The position numbers were made by a program, and so were the translations under genes. Below, one piece after another: positions 8,156 through 16,694 of a stretch of DNA of 63,864 bases. Positions within the stretch are counted from its first letter, which is position 1, and each line of letters opens with the position of its first letter. The stretch spans positions 1 through 63,864 of the forward strand of contig CALHLW010000035.1 of NCBI GenBank assembly GCA_938034615.1, read 5' to 3'. The notes under the pieces were generated by a model. It was not told where the DNA came from. It saw only the letters and a program-made list of their open reading frames with translations, and did no database searches. This stretch comes from an uncultured Neomegalonema sp. (lineage in GTDB: Bacteria; Pseudomonadota; Alphaproteobacteria; Rhodobacterales; Rhodobacteraceae).

Positions 8156-8928
8156 GCTTTGCGGTCCGCTTCGCTGTTTCCGATGCGGGCACGCCAGTCG
8201 ATCCCCTCGCCCTTTGCATCGGCTTCAAGATAGAGGCCGTCACAGGCCGTCTCGATCCGGGTTTCGACGGCCTCCAGGAACACTTCAGCCGGAAGGCCAT
8301 GGTCGATAGGCTCCAGAAATTCGACCACCATCGTGCCGGAGGGACGCAACAAATCCGTCTTACCCCAGAACAGGCCCGTATTGAGGGAAACAGGTATACA
8401 GGGAAGATGCTCGAAGGTGTTGTAGAGCCGCCATGCACCCACTTTCCACGGCCTTTCCACCCCCGGCGGCACGCGGGTTCCCTGGGCGAAGATAACCATC
8501 TGACCGGGTTTCGCTTCTTGTTCGGCGATGAACTGCCGGTTCATGGAGGCGATAGCCGATGCCCCCTTGCCCCGCTTGACCAAGACGGTGCCAACGCGGG
8601 TCGCGTACCAACCAAGAAACGGCGCCCAGCGCAATTCCTGCTTCATCACGAATTTCGCCTGCGGCAGCGTGATTTGCAAGATCATCATGTCAGCGAAAGA
8701 CTGGTGCTTGCAGATGAGGAGAGCTTCACCCTGCGGCACATTACCGCGAACCTCGACCTTCAGGCCGAGCAAGTTGCGCGCGACCCAGAAGACATGGCGA
8801 GAGTAGGCGCGCATCACCCAGTATGCGCCCTCCCGCGACCACATGCCAATGGGCAACAGACCGATCCCGTAGATCGCCATCGACACGTAGACCCAGATGT
8901 TGAAGATCAGCGACCGGACAAACAGCAT
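8152..8928 (-). CDS. plsC: 1-acyl-sn-glycerol-3-phosphate acyltransferase
   Basis: A 258-residue PlsC-family enzyme that acylates lysophosphatidate at the inner membrane. An N-terminal hydrophobic segment (FIFN...MAIYGIGLLPIGMW region) precedes the HxxxxD catalytic motif HQSFAD at 75-80. The third family motif reads FAQGTR at 147-152, Gln replacing the usual Glu of FPEGTR. The start ATG shares one base with the ftsX stop (TGATG), which fixes it; the frame extends upstream into ftsX but that is not coding. Translational coupling within the ftsEX unit is likely. Confidence 0.88.
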   Translation of the reverse strand: MLFVRSLIFNIWVYVSMAIYGIGLLPIGMWSREGAYWVMRAYSRHVFWVARNLLGLKVEVRGNVPQGEALLICKHQSFADMMILQITLPQAKFVMKQELRWAPFLGWYATRVGTVLVKRGKGASAIASMNRQFIAEQEAKPGQMVIFAQGTRVPPGVERPWKVGAWRLYNTFEHLPCIPVSLNTGLFWGKTDLLRPSGTMVVEFLEPIDHGLPAEVFLEAVETRIETACDGLYLEADAKGEGIDWRARIGNSEADRKA

Positions 8929-9803
8929 CAGCCGCGCCGCCTCAGCGTCGCCAACACGGCCAGCCGCGCGGCCAGCAGAGCCACCAAAGCGCAGGTGAGA
9001 ATGATTCCGAGCCACGCGAACGGCCAGTAATAGGGCGCATCAAGCATTGGCAGGGCCGCGCGTACGCTCGACAACGCGTCGAGGCCAACGAAAGCGGCCA
9101 GTGCAAGACCCGAACCGATCAACCCACCCAGCGCCCCGACCCAGAAAAAGCGTTTCTGATAGAGATTGGCAACGAATCGGTCTTCTGCCCCGGCCAGTCG
9201 CAATGCCTCGATGGTGCCCTTATGCGCCACCATGGCGATGGAGATAACGAGAAACACCGAGGCTGCGATGGCCAGTGCCGTCAGGCCCAGCGCCCACCAT
9301 GACAGGTTGCCGATGGCCCGCGCCGCCTTTGCCGCCTTGCCCCTCCAGCGCCCGTGATCGTCGTAGATTGCGCCTGCCCCCGCCCCGTCAAGGCGGGCCT
9401 GCACGACCGTCGGGTCCGGTTCGTTCTCCGCATCGAGGGTCACAGCGACGATGCCCGGAGCAGGCAGCTCGCCAAGATCGGGAATGCCCCCAAACCACGG
9501 CGTCAGCAGATCGGCCACATCACGCTCGTTCAGCGCGCGGGCGTCGGTGATGCCTTCGGTATCGCGCAGGATATCGAGCACCAGCGAGGTGCGCCGTGCG
9601 CGATCATCCTCGTTCGCGTCAATGCGCACGGTCGCGGCCCCGGCCAACCCTTCGGTCCATGTTGAGGCTATGCGGGTCGTGGCAAGCGCACCCGCAAGGG
9701 CGAAACAGGCGAGAAACGCCATGGCGGCCACGATCAGGAGCATCAGCCCCCCGCTTGCGGCCTGAAACGGGATCAGCGCCCCCTTGCTGCGGATCGCGCT
9801 CAT
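8928..9803 (-). CDS. ftsX: Cell-division ABC permease FtsX
   Basis: A 291-residue membrane protein with the FtsX topology: one N-terminal helix (LMLLIVAAMAFLACFALAGAL), a periplasmic domain of about 110 residues (ATVRIDANEDDRARR...), then three C-terminal helices (WWALGLTALAIAASVFLVIS, FFWVGALGGLIGSGLALAAFV, WPFAWLGIILTCALVALLAA). FtsEX is recruited to the divisome and activates cell-wall hydrolases. It overlaps ftsE by 4 bases. Sequence conservation in this family is low; identification rests on topology and the adjacent ftsE. Confidence 0.9.
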   Translation of the reverse strand: MSAIRSKGALIPFQAASGGLMLLIVAAMAFLACFALAGALATTRIASTWTEGLAGAATVRIDANEDDRARRTSLVLDILRDTEGITDARALNERDVADLLTPWFGGIPDLGELPAPGIVAVTLDAENEPDPTVVQARLDGAGAGAIYDDHGRWRGKAAKAARAIGNLSWWALGLTALAIAASVFLVISIAMVAHKGTIEALRLAGAEDRFVANLYQKRFFWVGALGGLIGSGLALAAFVGLDALSSVRAALPMLDAPYYWPFAWLGIILTCALVALLAARLAVLATLRRRG

Positions 9804-10471
9804 GCTGCGGCTCCCATTCCAGAGGCGACCGTGCCACCGCGCAGCGTCGTGATCGGCAGCTTGTATTGCTCGATCATCGCGAGGTCGTGGCTGGCGAAGA
9901 GGACAGTCTTGCCGAGACGGTTCATTTCCACGAACAACGCCATGATGCGCTCGGCCATGGCCGGATCGACGCTGCCGGTCGGCTCATCGGCGAGGATGAT
10001 ATCGGGTGAGGCAACAACGGCGCGAGCGATGGCGACGCGCTGTTTCTCACCACCCGACAGTTCGGGAGGCCGCACCTCCATCTTGTCGCCGAGACCCACC
10101 CATTGCAGCATCTCGGTCACATTATCGCGGTAGGCCGCTTCCCGTGCCCCCGCGACCGTCAGCGGCAGGGCTACGTTTTCGGCGGCGCTGAGATGATCGA
10201 GCAGGCGGAAATCCTGGAAGACCACCCCGATGCGACGGCGGAACCAGGCGATCTCGTCGCGCGTCAAGGTCGTCACGTCGCGACCGAACAGCGAGATACG
10301 ACCCGAACTCGGCATCGCATCCAGATAGAGCAGGCGCAGGAGCGAACTTTTGCCCGCGCCGGATTCGCCGGTAATGAATTGAAACGACCCGGCGGGGATC
10401 TCCAGATCTACACTCTGGAGGACTTCCGGGCCGCGTTTGTAGCGGAACCCGACATTCTCGAACTGGATCAA
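9800..10471 (-). CDS. ftsE: Cell-division ATP-binding protein FtsE
   Basis: A 223-residue ABC ATPase. Walker A is GESGAGKS (35-42), the signature is LSGGEKQR (138-145) and Walker B is DIILADEP (157-164), followed by TGSVD. The H-loop is FASHD. Its opening MIQFENVGFRYKRGPEVLQ is typical of FtsE. It heads the ftsE-ftsX-plsC-tspO unit and is divergent from the zinc-ribbon membrane protein gene, with a 181-base shared upstream region. It powers FtsX at the division site. Confidence 0.95.
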   Translation of the reverse strand: MIQFENVGFRYKRGPEVLQSVDLEIPAGSFQFITGESGAGKSSLLRLLYLDAMPSSGRISLFGRDVTTLTRDEIAWFRRRIGVVFQDFRLLDHLSAAENVALPLTVAGAREAAYRDNVTEMLQWVGLGDKMEVRPPELSGGEKQRVAIARAVVASPDIILADEPTGSVDPAMAERIMALFVEMNRLGKTVLFASHDLAMIEQYKLPITTLRGGTVASGMGAAA

Positions 10472-10652
10472 GGCGTCACTCCCGACGTGATAGGCATCGT
10501 GGTAGGGCGGTTACGCTGCTCAACTTCGCAGAGCAAGGGGCTTGCGACAAGGTTTCCATGCCCGTTAATGTCCTTTTCGTGTGATCCATAATGAGACAGG
10601 TCATTTCGAGCGGCCTTTTAGCCCCGTCGGATAAGCCCCGGAGACTCCCCCG

Positions 10653-11447
10653 ATGTCGCAGACAATCGTACTGAACTGCCCCAACTGCGCCACGCGGTTC
10701 AGCGCCCCGGCGGATAAATTCCTGCCGAATGGCCGACAGGTTCGCTGCTCGCAATGTCAGCATGTCTGGTTCAATGCGATCTCCAACAGCGAAAATACCA
10801 TCGCGTCGTCCGACATGGCGAGGACCGCTGCCGCAGCGACAGCAGTCGCACCCGCACCGACAGCGGTCTCTTCGACGGCTGCCGCAACGAATACCCCAGA
10901 ATCTGCGGTCTCCACGGAAGCGCAGCCCCAGAGCGCCGAAATCCGCCGTAAACTGGAAAAACGTCCCAAAAAACGTGGCGGAGGATTGCTATCCCTGTTG
11001 CTCTGGTTGATTGCACTGTGCCTGCTGGTTGCGATTCTCACCTATATCTTCCGCGAGCCACTGCGCCGCGCAATACCGCAGGCCGCGCCCGCTATCGACC
11101 GCTACACGGGCACGGTGGACAAGACCGCGCAGGGCCTGATCGGGCAAACGGCGGTTCCGGCGGCCCTCGAATTCCAGAACATCCATTATGACGTCAAGGA
11201 ATACGACGGCGAGAAGACGATTCTCGTGGAAGCCGACCTCATGAACACCAGCGATAAAGAGATGCCCGCCCCCAAGGTGCATGTTCGTATCGTCGATGCT
11301 GACAGCGCCCCCCTGCAGGCGACGATCATCGGGCCGGAGGATGAGTCGGACACCATCGCCCCGAACCAGACCACCCATTACTTCGCACGCATCACCGATC
11401 CCCCTGCCGATTTTGACCGGGTATTGCTGAATATCGAAGGCGAGTGA
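10653..11447 (+). CDS. MJ0042-type zinc-ribbon, single-TM protein with DUF3426-like tail
   Basis: A 264-residue protein. The N-terminal zinc ribbon has Cys 9, 12, 32 and 35 (CPNC...CSQC) and the family ending QHVWF. An Ala/Thr-rich linker, one transmembrane helix (LLSLLLWLIALCLLVAILTYIF) and a beta-rich C-terminal domain follow (EADLMNTSDKEMPAPKVHVR; TTHYFARITDPPADFDRVLL). In Rhodobacterales this protein commonly sits beside ftsEX. The zinc ribbon is predicted to be cytoplasmic and the C-domain periplasmic. The function is not established. Confidence 0.85.
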   Translation: MSQTIVLNCPNCATRFSAPADKFLPNGRQVRCSQCQHVWFNAISNSENTIASSDMARTAAAATAVAPAPTAVSSTAAATNTPESAVSTEAQPQSAEIRRKLEKRPKKRGGGLLSLLLWLIALCLLVAILTYIFREPLRRAIPQAAPAIDRYTGTVDKTAQGLIGQTAVPAALEFQNIHYDVKEYDGEKTILVEADLMNTSDKEMPAPKVHVRIVDADSAPLQATIIGPEDESDTIAPNQTTHYFARITDPPADFDRVLLNIEGE

Positions 11448-11568
11448 TCCCCTGATATTTTACTCAGTGCCAGTGGACGCGGTGCCGCGAATCCTTTAGG
11501 GCTGACCTCCCGTGGGAATCGCTGGTCGAGACCCTTTGCGGCGCGTCATCCACGGGGAAAAATCGATC

Positions 11569-13209
11569 ATGGCACGGTTCGTTTTCATTACCGGCGGGGT
11601 TGTCTCCTCGCTCGGAAAGGGTCTGGCCAGTGCGGCGCTCGGGGCGCTGTTACAGGCACGCGGACATAGCGTTCGGCTGCGAAAACTCGACCCTTATCTC
11701 AATGTCGATCCGGGAACGATGTCGCCCTACGAGCATGGCGAAGTGTTCGTCACCGATGACGGGGCCGAAACCGACCTCGATCTGGGCCATTACGAGCGGT
11801 TCACCGGGGTCGCGGCGCGCAAGACCGATTCGGTGTCATCGGGGCGCATCTACTCGACAGTGCTGGAGCGGGAACGCCGGGGCGACTACCTCGGCAAGAC
11901 GATTCAGGTAATCCCCCACGTCACCAATGAAATCAAAGACTTCATCGCAGTCGGCGAAGACGAGGTCGATTTCATGCTCTGCGAAATCGGCGGCACCATC
12001 GGCGATATCGAAGGGCTGCCGTTTCTGGAGGCCATCCGCCAATTCGCGCAGGACAAGCCTCGTGGCGACTGCATCTTCATGCACCTGACGCTGATCCCTT
12101 ATCTGGCCGCATCCGGGGAACTCAAGACCAAACCGACCCAGCACTCGGTCAAGGAGTTGCGGGCCATCGGCATCGCCCCCGACGTGCTGGTCTGTCGCGC
12201 AGAACAGGTGATCCCCGACGACCAGATCGAGAAGATCGCCCTCTTCTGCAATGTGCGCAAAGACCGGGTGATCCCGGCCTATGACATGGCGTCGATCTAC
12301 AATGCACCGCTGGCCTATCACGATGTCGGGCTGGACCGGGCCGTTCTCGATGCCTTCGGAATGCAGTCGGATCGCCCCGACCTGCGCGTCTGGCGCGAAG
12401 TGGCCGACCGGATCGAAAGCCCCGAAGGCGAGGTCACGGTCGCCGTCGTGGGAAAATATACGCAACTCGAAGACGCCTATAAATCCATCCGCGAGGCCCT
12501 GACCCATGGCGGCATCGCCAATCAGGTGAAGGTGAATGTCGAATGGGTGGATTCGGAAACCTTCGAGGAGGAAGACCCCACCCCGCATCTGGAAAGGTTC
12601 GATGCCATCCTCGTCCCCGGCGGCTTCGGCGAGCGCGGGACTGTCGGAATGATGAAGGCCGCCCGCTTTGCCCGCGAACGCGAGGTACCCTATCTCGGCA
12701 TCTGTCTCGGGATGCAGATGGCCGTCGTCGATGCCGCCCGCAATCTCGCCGGTATAGAGGATGCGGGATCGGAGGAATTCGACCACGAGGCGGGCAAACG
12801 CCGCTTCGAGCCGGTGATCTACCACATGAAAGAATGGTCCGAGGGCAATCGCACCATCCAGCGCAGCGCAGATGACGACAAAGGCGGCACGATGCGCCTC
12901 GGTGCCTATGACGCGACTCTGAAAGCGGGCAGCCGGATCGAGGAAATCTACGGCACCCCCAGCATCAGCGAACGCCACCGCCACCGCTATGAAGTCGATA
13001 TTACCTATCGCGACCAATTGGAGACGGCGGGGCTGGTCTTCTCGGCCATGTCCCCTGATGGCAAGCTCCCCGAAATCGTCGAAATCCCAAGTCATCCTTG
13101 GTTCATTGGGGTGCAATTCCACCCCGAACTGAAATCCAAACCCTTCGATGCCCACCCGTTATTCGAGGGGTTCATCAAAGCGGCGGTAGAGCAGTCGCGG
13201 TTAGTGTAG
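11569..13209 (+). CDS. pyrG: CTP synthase (glutamine-hydrolysing)
   Basis: A 546-residue enzyme converting UTP, ATP and glutamine to CTP. The amidoligase domain opens [20 protein letters not shown] with its P-loop. The class I glutaminase domain has the nucleophile Cys at 379 in [11 protein letters not shown], the same position as in E. coli, and the His/Glu pair in [12 protein letters not shown] 11569 is chosen because the family begins MxRFxFITGG; the frame is open upstream but not conserved. In many alphaproteobacteria secG precedes pyrG; here the preceding gene is the zinc-ribbon protein instead. Confidence 0.97.
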   Translation: MARFVFITGGVVSSLGKGLASAALGALLQARGHSVRLRKLDPYLNVDPGTMSPYEHGEVFVTDDGAETDLDLGHYERFTGVAARKTDSVSSGRIYSTVLERERRGDYLGKTIQVIPHVTNEIKDFIAVGEDEVDFMLCEIGGTIGDIEGLPFLEAIRQFAQDKPRGDCIFMHLTLIPYLAASGELKTKPTQHSVKELRAIGIAPDVLVCRAEQVIPDDQIEKIALFCNVRKDRVIPAYDMASIYNAPLAYHDVGLDRAVLDAFGMQSDRPDLRVWREVADRIESPEGEVTVAVVGKYTQLEDAYKSIREALTHGGIANQVKVNVEWVDSETFEEEDPTPHLERFDAILVPGGFGERGTVGMMKAARFAREREVPYLGICLGMQMAVVDAARNLAGIEDAGSEEFDHEAGKRRFEPVIYHMKEWSEGNRTIQRSADDDKGGTMRLGAYDATLKAGSRIEEIYGTPSISERHRHRYEVDITYRDQLETAGLVFSAMSPDGKLPEIVEIPSHPWFIGVQFHPELKSKPFDAHPLFEGFIKAAVEQSRLV

Positions 13210-13288
13210 CCGCTCAACACACGGCTCCCAGCAAGTTTGCCGATTCAAATCAGCCGCATTTCATAAGATGATCCAGGAGGAGCTTGCT

Positions 13289-13891
13289 GTGATCGAATAT
13301 TTCTACTCGGCTCATTCCGCTTACGCCTATCTCGGGTCGGAAACCTTCATGCGCATCGCCGCAGAGGCAGGCCGCACCATCGCGCACAAACCGATGGACC
13401 TGCGCAAGGTAGTGGCAGCGGCACGCGGGCCGGATTTTCGGGGATATGGTCCAGACCATATGGCCTATTTCTTCGGGCGAGAGATCGATCGCTGGGCAGA
13501 ATACCGAGAGGCTCCGGTACTGGGGCACCGCCCTACCTACCACGATAATGAGATCGAATCCTCGAACTGTCTGCTGATCGCGGCGATGGAGGACGGCAAT
13601 ACTATCGATCGACTCGCCCATGTCATGCTGGAGGCGCATTGGCGGGATGATGCAGACCTCGCAGACGCGGCAACACTTGCCCGCCTGACCCGGAGTGTCG
13701 GGCTTGACCCCGAACCACTGATGACTGCCGCCAAAAGCGCGGCGATCAAAACAATATACGAAGCCAATACGGAAGAGGCCATCACCCGCGCCGTCTTTGG
13801 CGCTCCAACCTATGGCGTCGATGGCGATCTGTTCTACGGACAAGACCACCTGACCCTGGTCGAGCGGGCGCTAAAAAAACCGTTCAGGTAA
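13289..13891 (+). CDS. 2-hydroxychromene-2-carboxylate isomerase-like (DsbA-fold) protein
   Basis: A 200-residue kappa-class GST/DsbA-like protein. It opens IEYFYSAHSAYAYLGSETF, matching the FYFSPHSPYAYL active-site region with Ser in place of a CxxC pair. It ends with FGAPTYGVDGDLFYGQDHL, the FGvPTf...F.GqDRL signature. GTG 13289 is the start because AGGAGG lies 8 bases upstream; an ATG at 13268 precedes the Shine-Dalgarno. Relatives catalyse a glutathione-dependent isomerisation in naphthalene catabolism, but many homologues lack that context, as here, so the substrate is unknown. Confidence 0.82.
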   Translation: MIEYFYSAHSAYAYLGSETFMRIAAEAGRTIAHKPMDLRKVVAAARGPDFRGYGPDHMAYFFGREIDRWAEYREAPVLGHRPTYHDNEIESSNCLLIAAMEDGNTIDRLAHVMLEAHWRDDADLADAATLARLTRSVGLDPEPLMTAAKSAAIKTIYEANTEEAITRAVFGAPTYGVDGDLFYGQDHLTLVERALKKPFR

Positions 13892-13949
13892 GAGATGCGG
13901 ATCTCGCAGAAATGTCCATGCGATCGGAAATTCCTACTTTCGGAGTGCT

Positions 13950-14546
13950 CTAACCAGTCGTTCCAATTTCGGAAAGAAGCCACTCCCCCAGCTCGGATGC
14001 CGTGCGGATCGCTATGGGATGATCGTGTCGAATGACGCTGGATGGCATACTTGGGAAAGCGGCATCCTGTGGATCCTGAACGATCGTGCGTCCTCCCATA
14101 TCGTAGACGACTTGAGCGCCCCTCGTACCGTCGTTCAACAAACCGGACAAAACGACTGCAATCGCTCTGTCTCCGTATTCGGTGGCCAACGTCATGAACA
14201 ATGCGTCTATCGAGGGTCTGAAGCCTGAATCCTCCACGATTTCAGATAGCTGAAGACGACCGTTTCGGAATAGGGCATGTCTTGCGCCCGGCACGACATA
14301 GACTGTCGAATGTTCAAGGACGACTCCGTCCTCCACCTGCCTGATGTTCAAGGAACTGCGAATTTTCAACACCTGCTCCAGCACGGATTCAGGTAAGCTA
14401 TGGCTTGCGATCACGACGGGAGCGTTCAGGTTCAGAGGCAACTCCGCCAAAAGTTCTTCAATCGCGGCAAGCCCACCGGCAGAAGCACCGATTGCCACGA
14501 CAAAATGCTGTCTTTCGATGCCCGGATCGGCTGTCGTGTCATTCAT
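13950..14546 (-). CDS. Stand-alone CheB-type protein-glutamate methylesterase domain
   Basis: A 198-residue protein consisting only of a CheB methylesterase domain. The catalytic triad is visible: Ser22 in GASAGG, His49 in IASHS and Asp139 in LSGLLNDGT. There is no N-terminal receiver domain, so activity cannot be controlled by phosphorylation of this protein, and no chemotaxis receptors, CheR or CheA lie nearby. Similar single-domain CheB proteins often work with CheR/PAS hybrid signalling proteins encoded elsewhere. A weak ribosome site precedes ATG 14546. Confidence 0.82.
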   Translation of the reverse strand: MNDTTADPGIERQHFVVAIGASAGGLAAIEELLAELPLNLNAPVVIASHSLPESVLEQVLKIRSSLNIRQVEDGVVLEHSTVYVVPGARHALFRNGRLQLSEIVEDSGFRPSIDALFMTLATEYGDRAIAVVLSGLLNDGTRGAQVVYDMGGRTIVQDPQDAAFPSMPSSVIRHDHPIAIRTASELGEWLLSEIGTTG

Positions 14547-14710
14547 CTTTCTGCGACAAGCTCCTGTTTTCGATATCTTTCAGGCGAAAGGCTCGGCGTC
14601 CGACATTCATTATTCATGTAAGTGCGCTCGCTCCACTATCATAAGTCCGATTGTTCGGATCGCCAAACGCACCGAAACACTCACTCGCAGCCTTTGAGGT
14701 AATTCGATGC

Positions 14711-15721
14711 TCAGCTTGGTCGGGTTTCATCCCAACGTGCGGAAGCTCCGAAATTCGCATCGAAGAACCGCAGCCAATTCTCACCCATGATACCGGCTAC
14801 TTCCTCCACCGAAAATCCGACCTCAAGCAAGCCGCTCTCGATGGTGCCGAAATCGCAGTTATCGGCGAACCAGTCGGGCATGGGCGGGAAGCCGGGGGCA
14901 TCGGCGCTGCCTTCACCGAAATCGACGCCCTTGGTCCATCGGCCCGTTCGCATCCAGTCGACGATACTGTCGGGCTGATCCTGACACAAATCCGAGCCGA
15001 TACCGAGGTGATCCGCACCGACCATCTCTGCCGTGCGGGCGATGGCCTCGCAGAAATCCGCGAGGGTACAGGCGGTGCCATCCTTTAGGTGATGCGGATA
15101 GAGCGAGAAGCCGAGCATCCCCCCCGCCTCCGCCAGCGCCCGAATCACCGTGTCCGATTTGTTGCGGAGTGCCGGGTGCCATGAATGGGGGTTGGCATGG
15201 GTGATGGCGATGGGGCGGGAACTGATCTCGATGGCCTCCAGCGTCGAGCGTTCGGCGGAATGGCTCATGTCGATGACGAGACCGACGCGGTTCATCTCCT
15301 TGATGACCTCGCGGCCCATGCGGGTGACGCCGGGGTCTTCGGCCTCGTAGCACCCGGTCGCGAGCAGGGACTGGTTGTTGTAGGTAAGCTGCATGAACCG
15401 CGCACCCAAGGTGTGCAGGATTTCAACCAGCCCGATATCGTCTTCGATGGGCGAGGGATTCTGGAACCCGAAGATGATGGCGGTGCGGCCCTCTTCCCGT
15501 GCGCGGCGCACGTCATCACCCGTGCGGCCCTGAACGATCAGGTCAGGGAACCGCTCGAACCAGCGGTTCCATTGCTCCATATTGAGCACAGTTTCGCGAA
15601 ACGTCTCATGGTAGGCGATGGTGACATGGACAGCATCCACCCCTCCCTCGCGCATCTGGCGAAAGATTTTTTCCGACCAATTGGCATATTGCAGGCCGTC
15701 GATGCGATGAGTGCGGGTCAC
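14711..15721 (-). CDS. M19-family (renal dipeptidase-like) zinc peptidase
   Basis: A 336-residue amidohydrolase-fold dipeptidase. It begins TRTHRIDGLQYANWSEKIF. Typical M19 elements are MQLTYNNQSLLATGCY, LVIDMSHSAERSTLEAI, PIAITHANPHS and HLGIGSDLCQD. GTG 15721 is selected because AAGGAGA sits 7 bases upstream; the frame extends to 15820 without support. Close relatives in Pseudomonas lie in the glycine-betaine/dimethylglycine catabolic region, which makes a role with small N-methylated or dipeptide substrates conceivable. No such genes are immediately adjacent here. Confidence 0.85.
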   Translation of the reverse strand: MTRTHRIDGLQYANWSEKIFRQMREGGVDAVHVTIAYHETFRETVLNMEQWNRWFERFPDLIVQGRTGDDVRRAREEGRTAIIFGFQNPSPIEDDIGLVEILHTLGARFMQLTYNNQSLLATGCYEAEDPGVTRMGREVIKEMNRVGLVIDMSHSAERSTLEAIEISSRPIAITHANPHSWHPALRNKSDTVIRALAEAGGMLGFSLYPHHLKDGTACTLADFCEAIARTAEMVGADHLGIGSDLCQDQPDSIVDWMRTGRWTKGVDFGEGSADAPGFPPMPDWFADNCDFGTIESGLLEVGFSVEEVAGIMGENWLRFFDANFGASARWDETRPS

Positions 15722-15926
15722 TAGGCGTCTCCTTGTCCCGAACAGGATTGCCTGTCGGAGAATTGGCGTCAAACCGAAGAGTGTGGCGCCTGTTAAAGAT
15801 TGGCCCCCCAAAGTGCTCATGGAACGAATATGCTTCCGCCGAGTTTCACTATCAGACAGAGGCGGGGCGACCTTGGCTAATTCTATCGGCCCTCACCGCT
15901 TATCAAGTAAACAAAGGATGTAAATC

Positions 15927-16535
15927 ATGCGTACAATTCAGGCAGCGACCGTTGCGATCTCCATGGCCCTTGCCGGCACGGCGGCCCCCGCCTCGGCCCA
16001 GTCCTACGGCGTCAATGAAGTGATCGGCGGCGTCGTCGGCGCTGTTGCCGGAGGCGCAATCGGCAGCCAGATCGGCGATGGCCGTGGGCAGACGGCGGCC
16101 ACGATTGCCGGCGCTCTCATCGGGGGTGTCGCGGGTACGCAGGTCGCCAAGACCTATGCGCCAAGTCAGCCTTCCTACGCCGCGCAGCAGCCGTCATATG
16201 GGCAGCCTACCACAACCACCTATGCGGCCCCGACAACCTATGCTGCGCCCGCACCATCCTCGTATGCGTCGACGACTTACGCTGCGCCTACTACCTACAC
16301 CGCTCCGACTACTTATGCTGCACCTTCCACAACCTATGCTGCTCCAGCACCATCGTACTATGGAACCTCTTCCACGTCGTATGCCGCACCTTCTACGAGC
16401 TATGCAGCACCGTCGCATTACGGAACGTCGTCGACTTCGTATGTCACACCAACGCCGGGCTATGCAGCTCCGGCCACGAATTACGGTTATGCGCAGCCCA
16501 GTCTGCCAAGCCCTTATGGCGTGACGACTTACTGA
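15927..16535 (+). CDS. Glycine-zipper outer-envelope protein with YAAP repeats
   Basis: A 202-residue exported protein. A signal peptide ends ...AAPASAQ. A glycine-zipper 2TM segment follows (VIGGVVGAVAGGAIGSQIGD, AATIAGALIGGVAGTQ), then about 120 residues of low-complexity Tyr/Ala/Pro/Thr/Ser repeats built on TTYAAP and STSYAAP. The zipper resembles SlyB/RcpA-type envelope proteins. The repetitive tail is probably extended and surface-exposed. The DNA in 16200-16450 is correspondingly repetitive. A strong terminator follows at 16583-16613. Confidence 0.8.
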   Translation: MRTIQAATVAISMALAGTAAPASAQSYGVNEVIGGVVGAVAGGAIGSQIGDGRGQTAATIAGALIGGVAGTQVAKTYAPSQPSYAAQQPSYGQPTTTTYAAPTTYAAPAPSSYASTTYAAPTTYTAPTTYAAPSTTYAAPAPSYYGTSSTSYAAPSTSYAAPSHYGTSSTSYVTPTPGYAAPATNYGYAQPSLPSPYGVTTY

Positions 16536-16582
16536 GACTGACGCCGTGTGAGGAGCACTTCCCTTACGCCTTGAGCATGGAG

Positions 16583-16613
16583 TCCGCCGCCCTTCGGGGT
16601 GGCGGATTTTTTT
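16583..16613 (+). terminator. Rho-independent terminator after the glycine-zipper gene
   Basis: TCCGCCGCC (16583-16591) pairs with GGTGGCGGA (16598-16606) around a short loop and is followed at once by TTTTTTT (16607-16613). It is the clearest intrinsic terminator in the window. Confidence 0.9.
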
Positions 16614-16694
16614 GTGAGTGGCGAACATTACCGACCCTGTCCTTGCGCTTTGATCGCAGCGCTGCGATAGCGAAAGATCAATAAGGGAGAGACG

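Noticed and set aside
11836-13155. 439-codon frame antisense to pyrG
   Set aside because: It mirrors a conserved enzyme gene, has no ribosome site and has the composition typical of high-GC antisense frames.
16200-16460. Tandem repeats near 16.3 kb as a non-coding repeat array
   Set aside because: They encode the in-frame TTYAAP repeats of the glycine-zipper protein.
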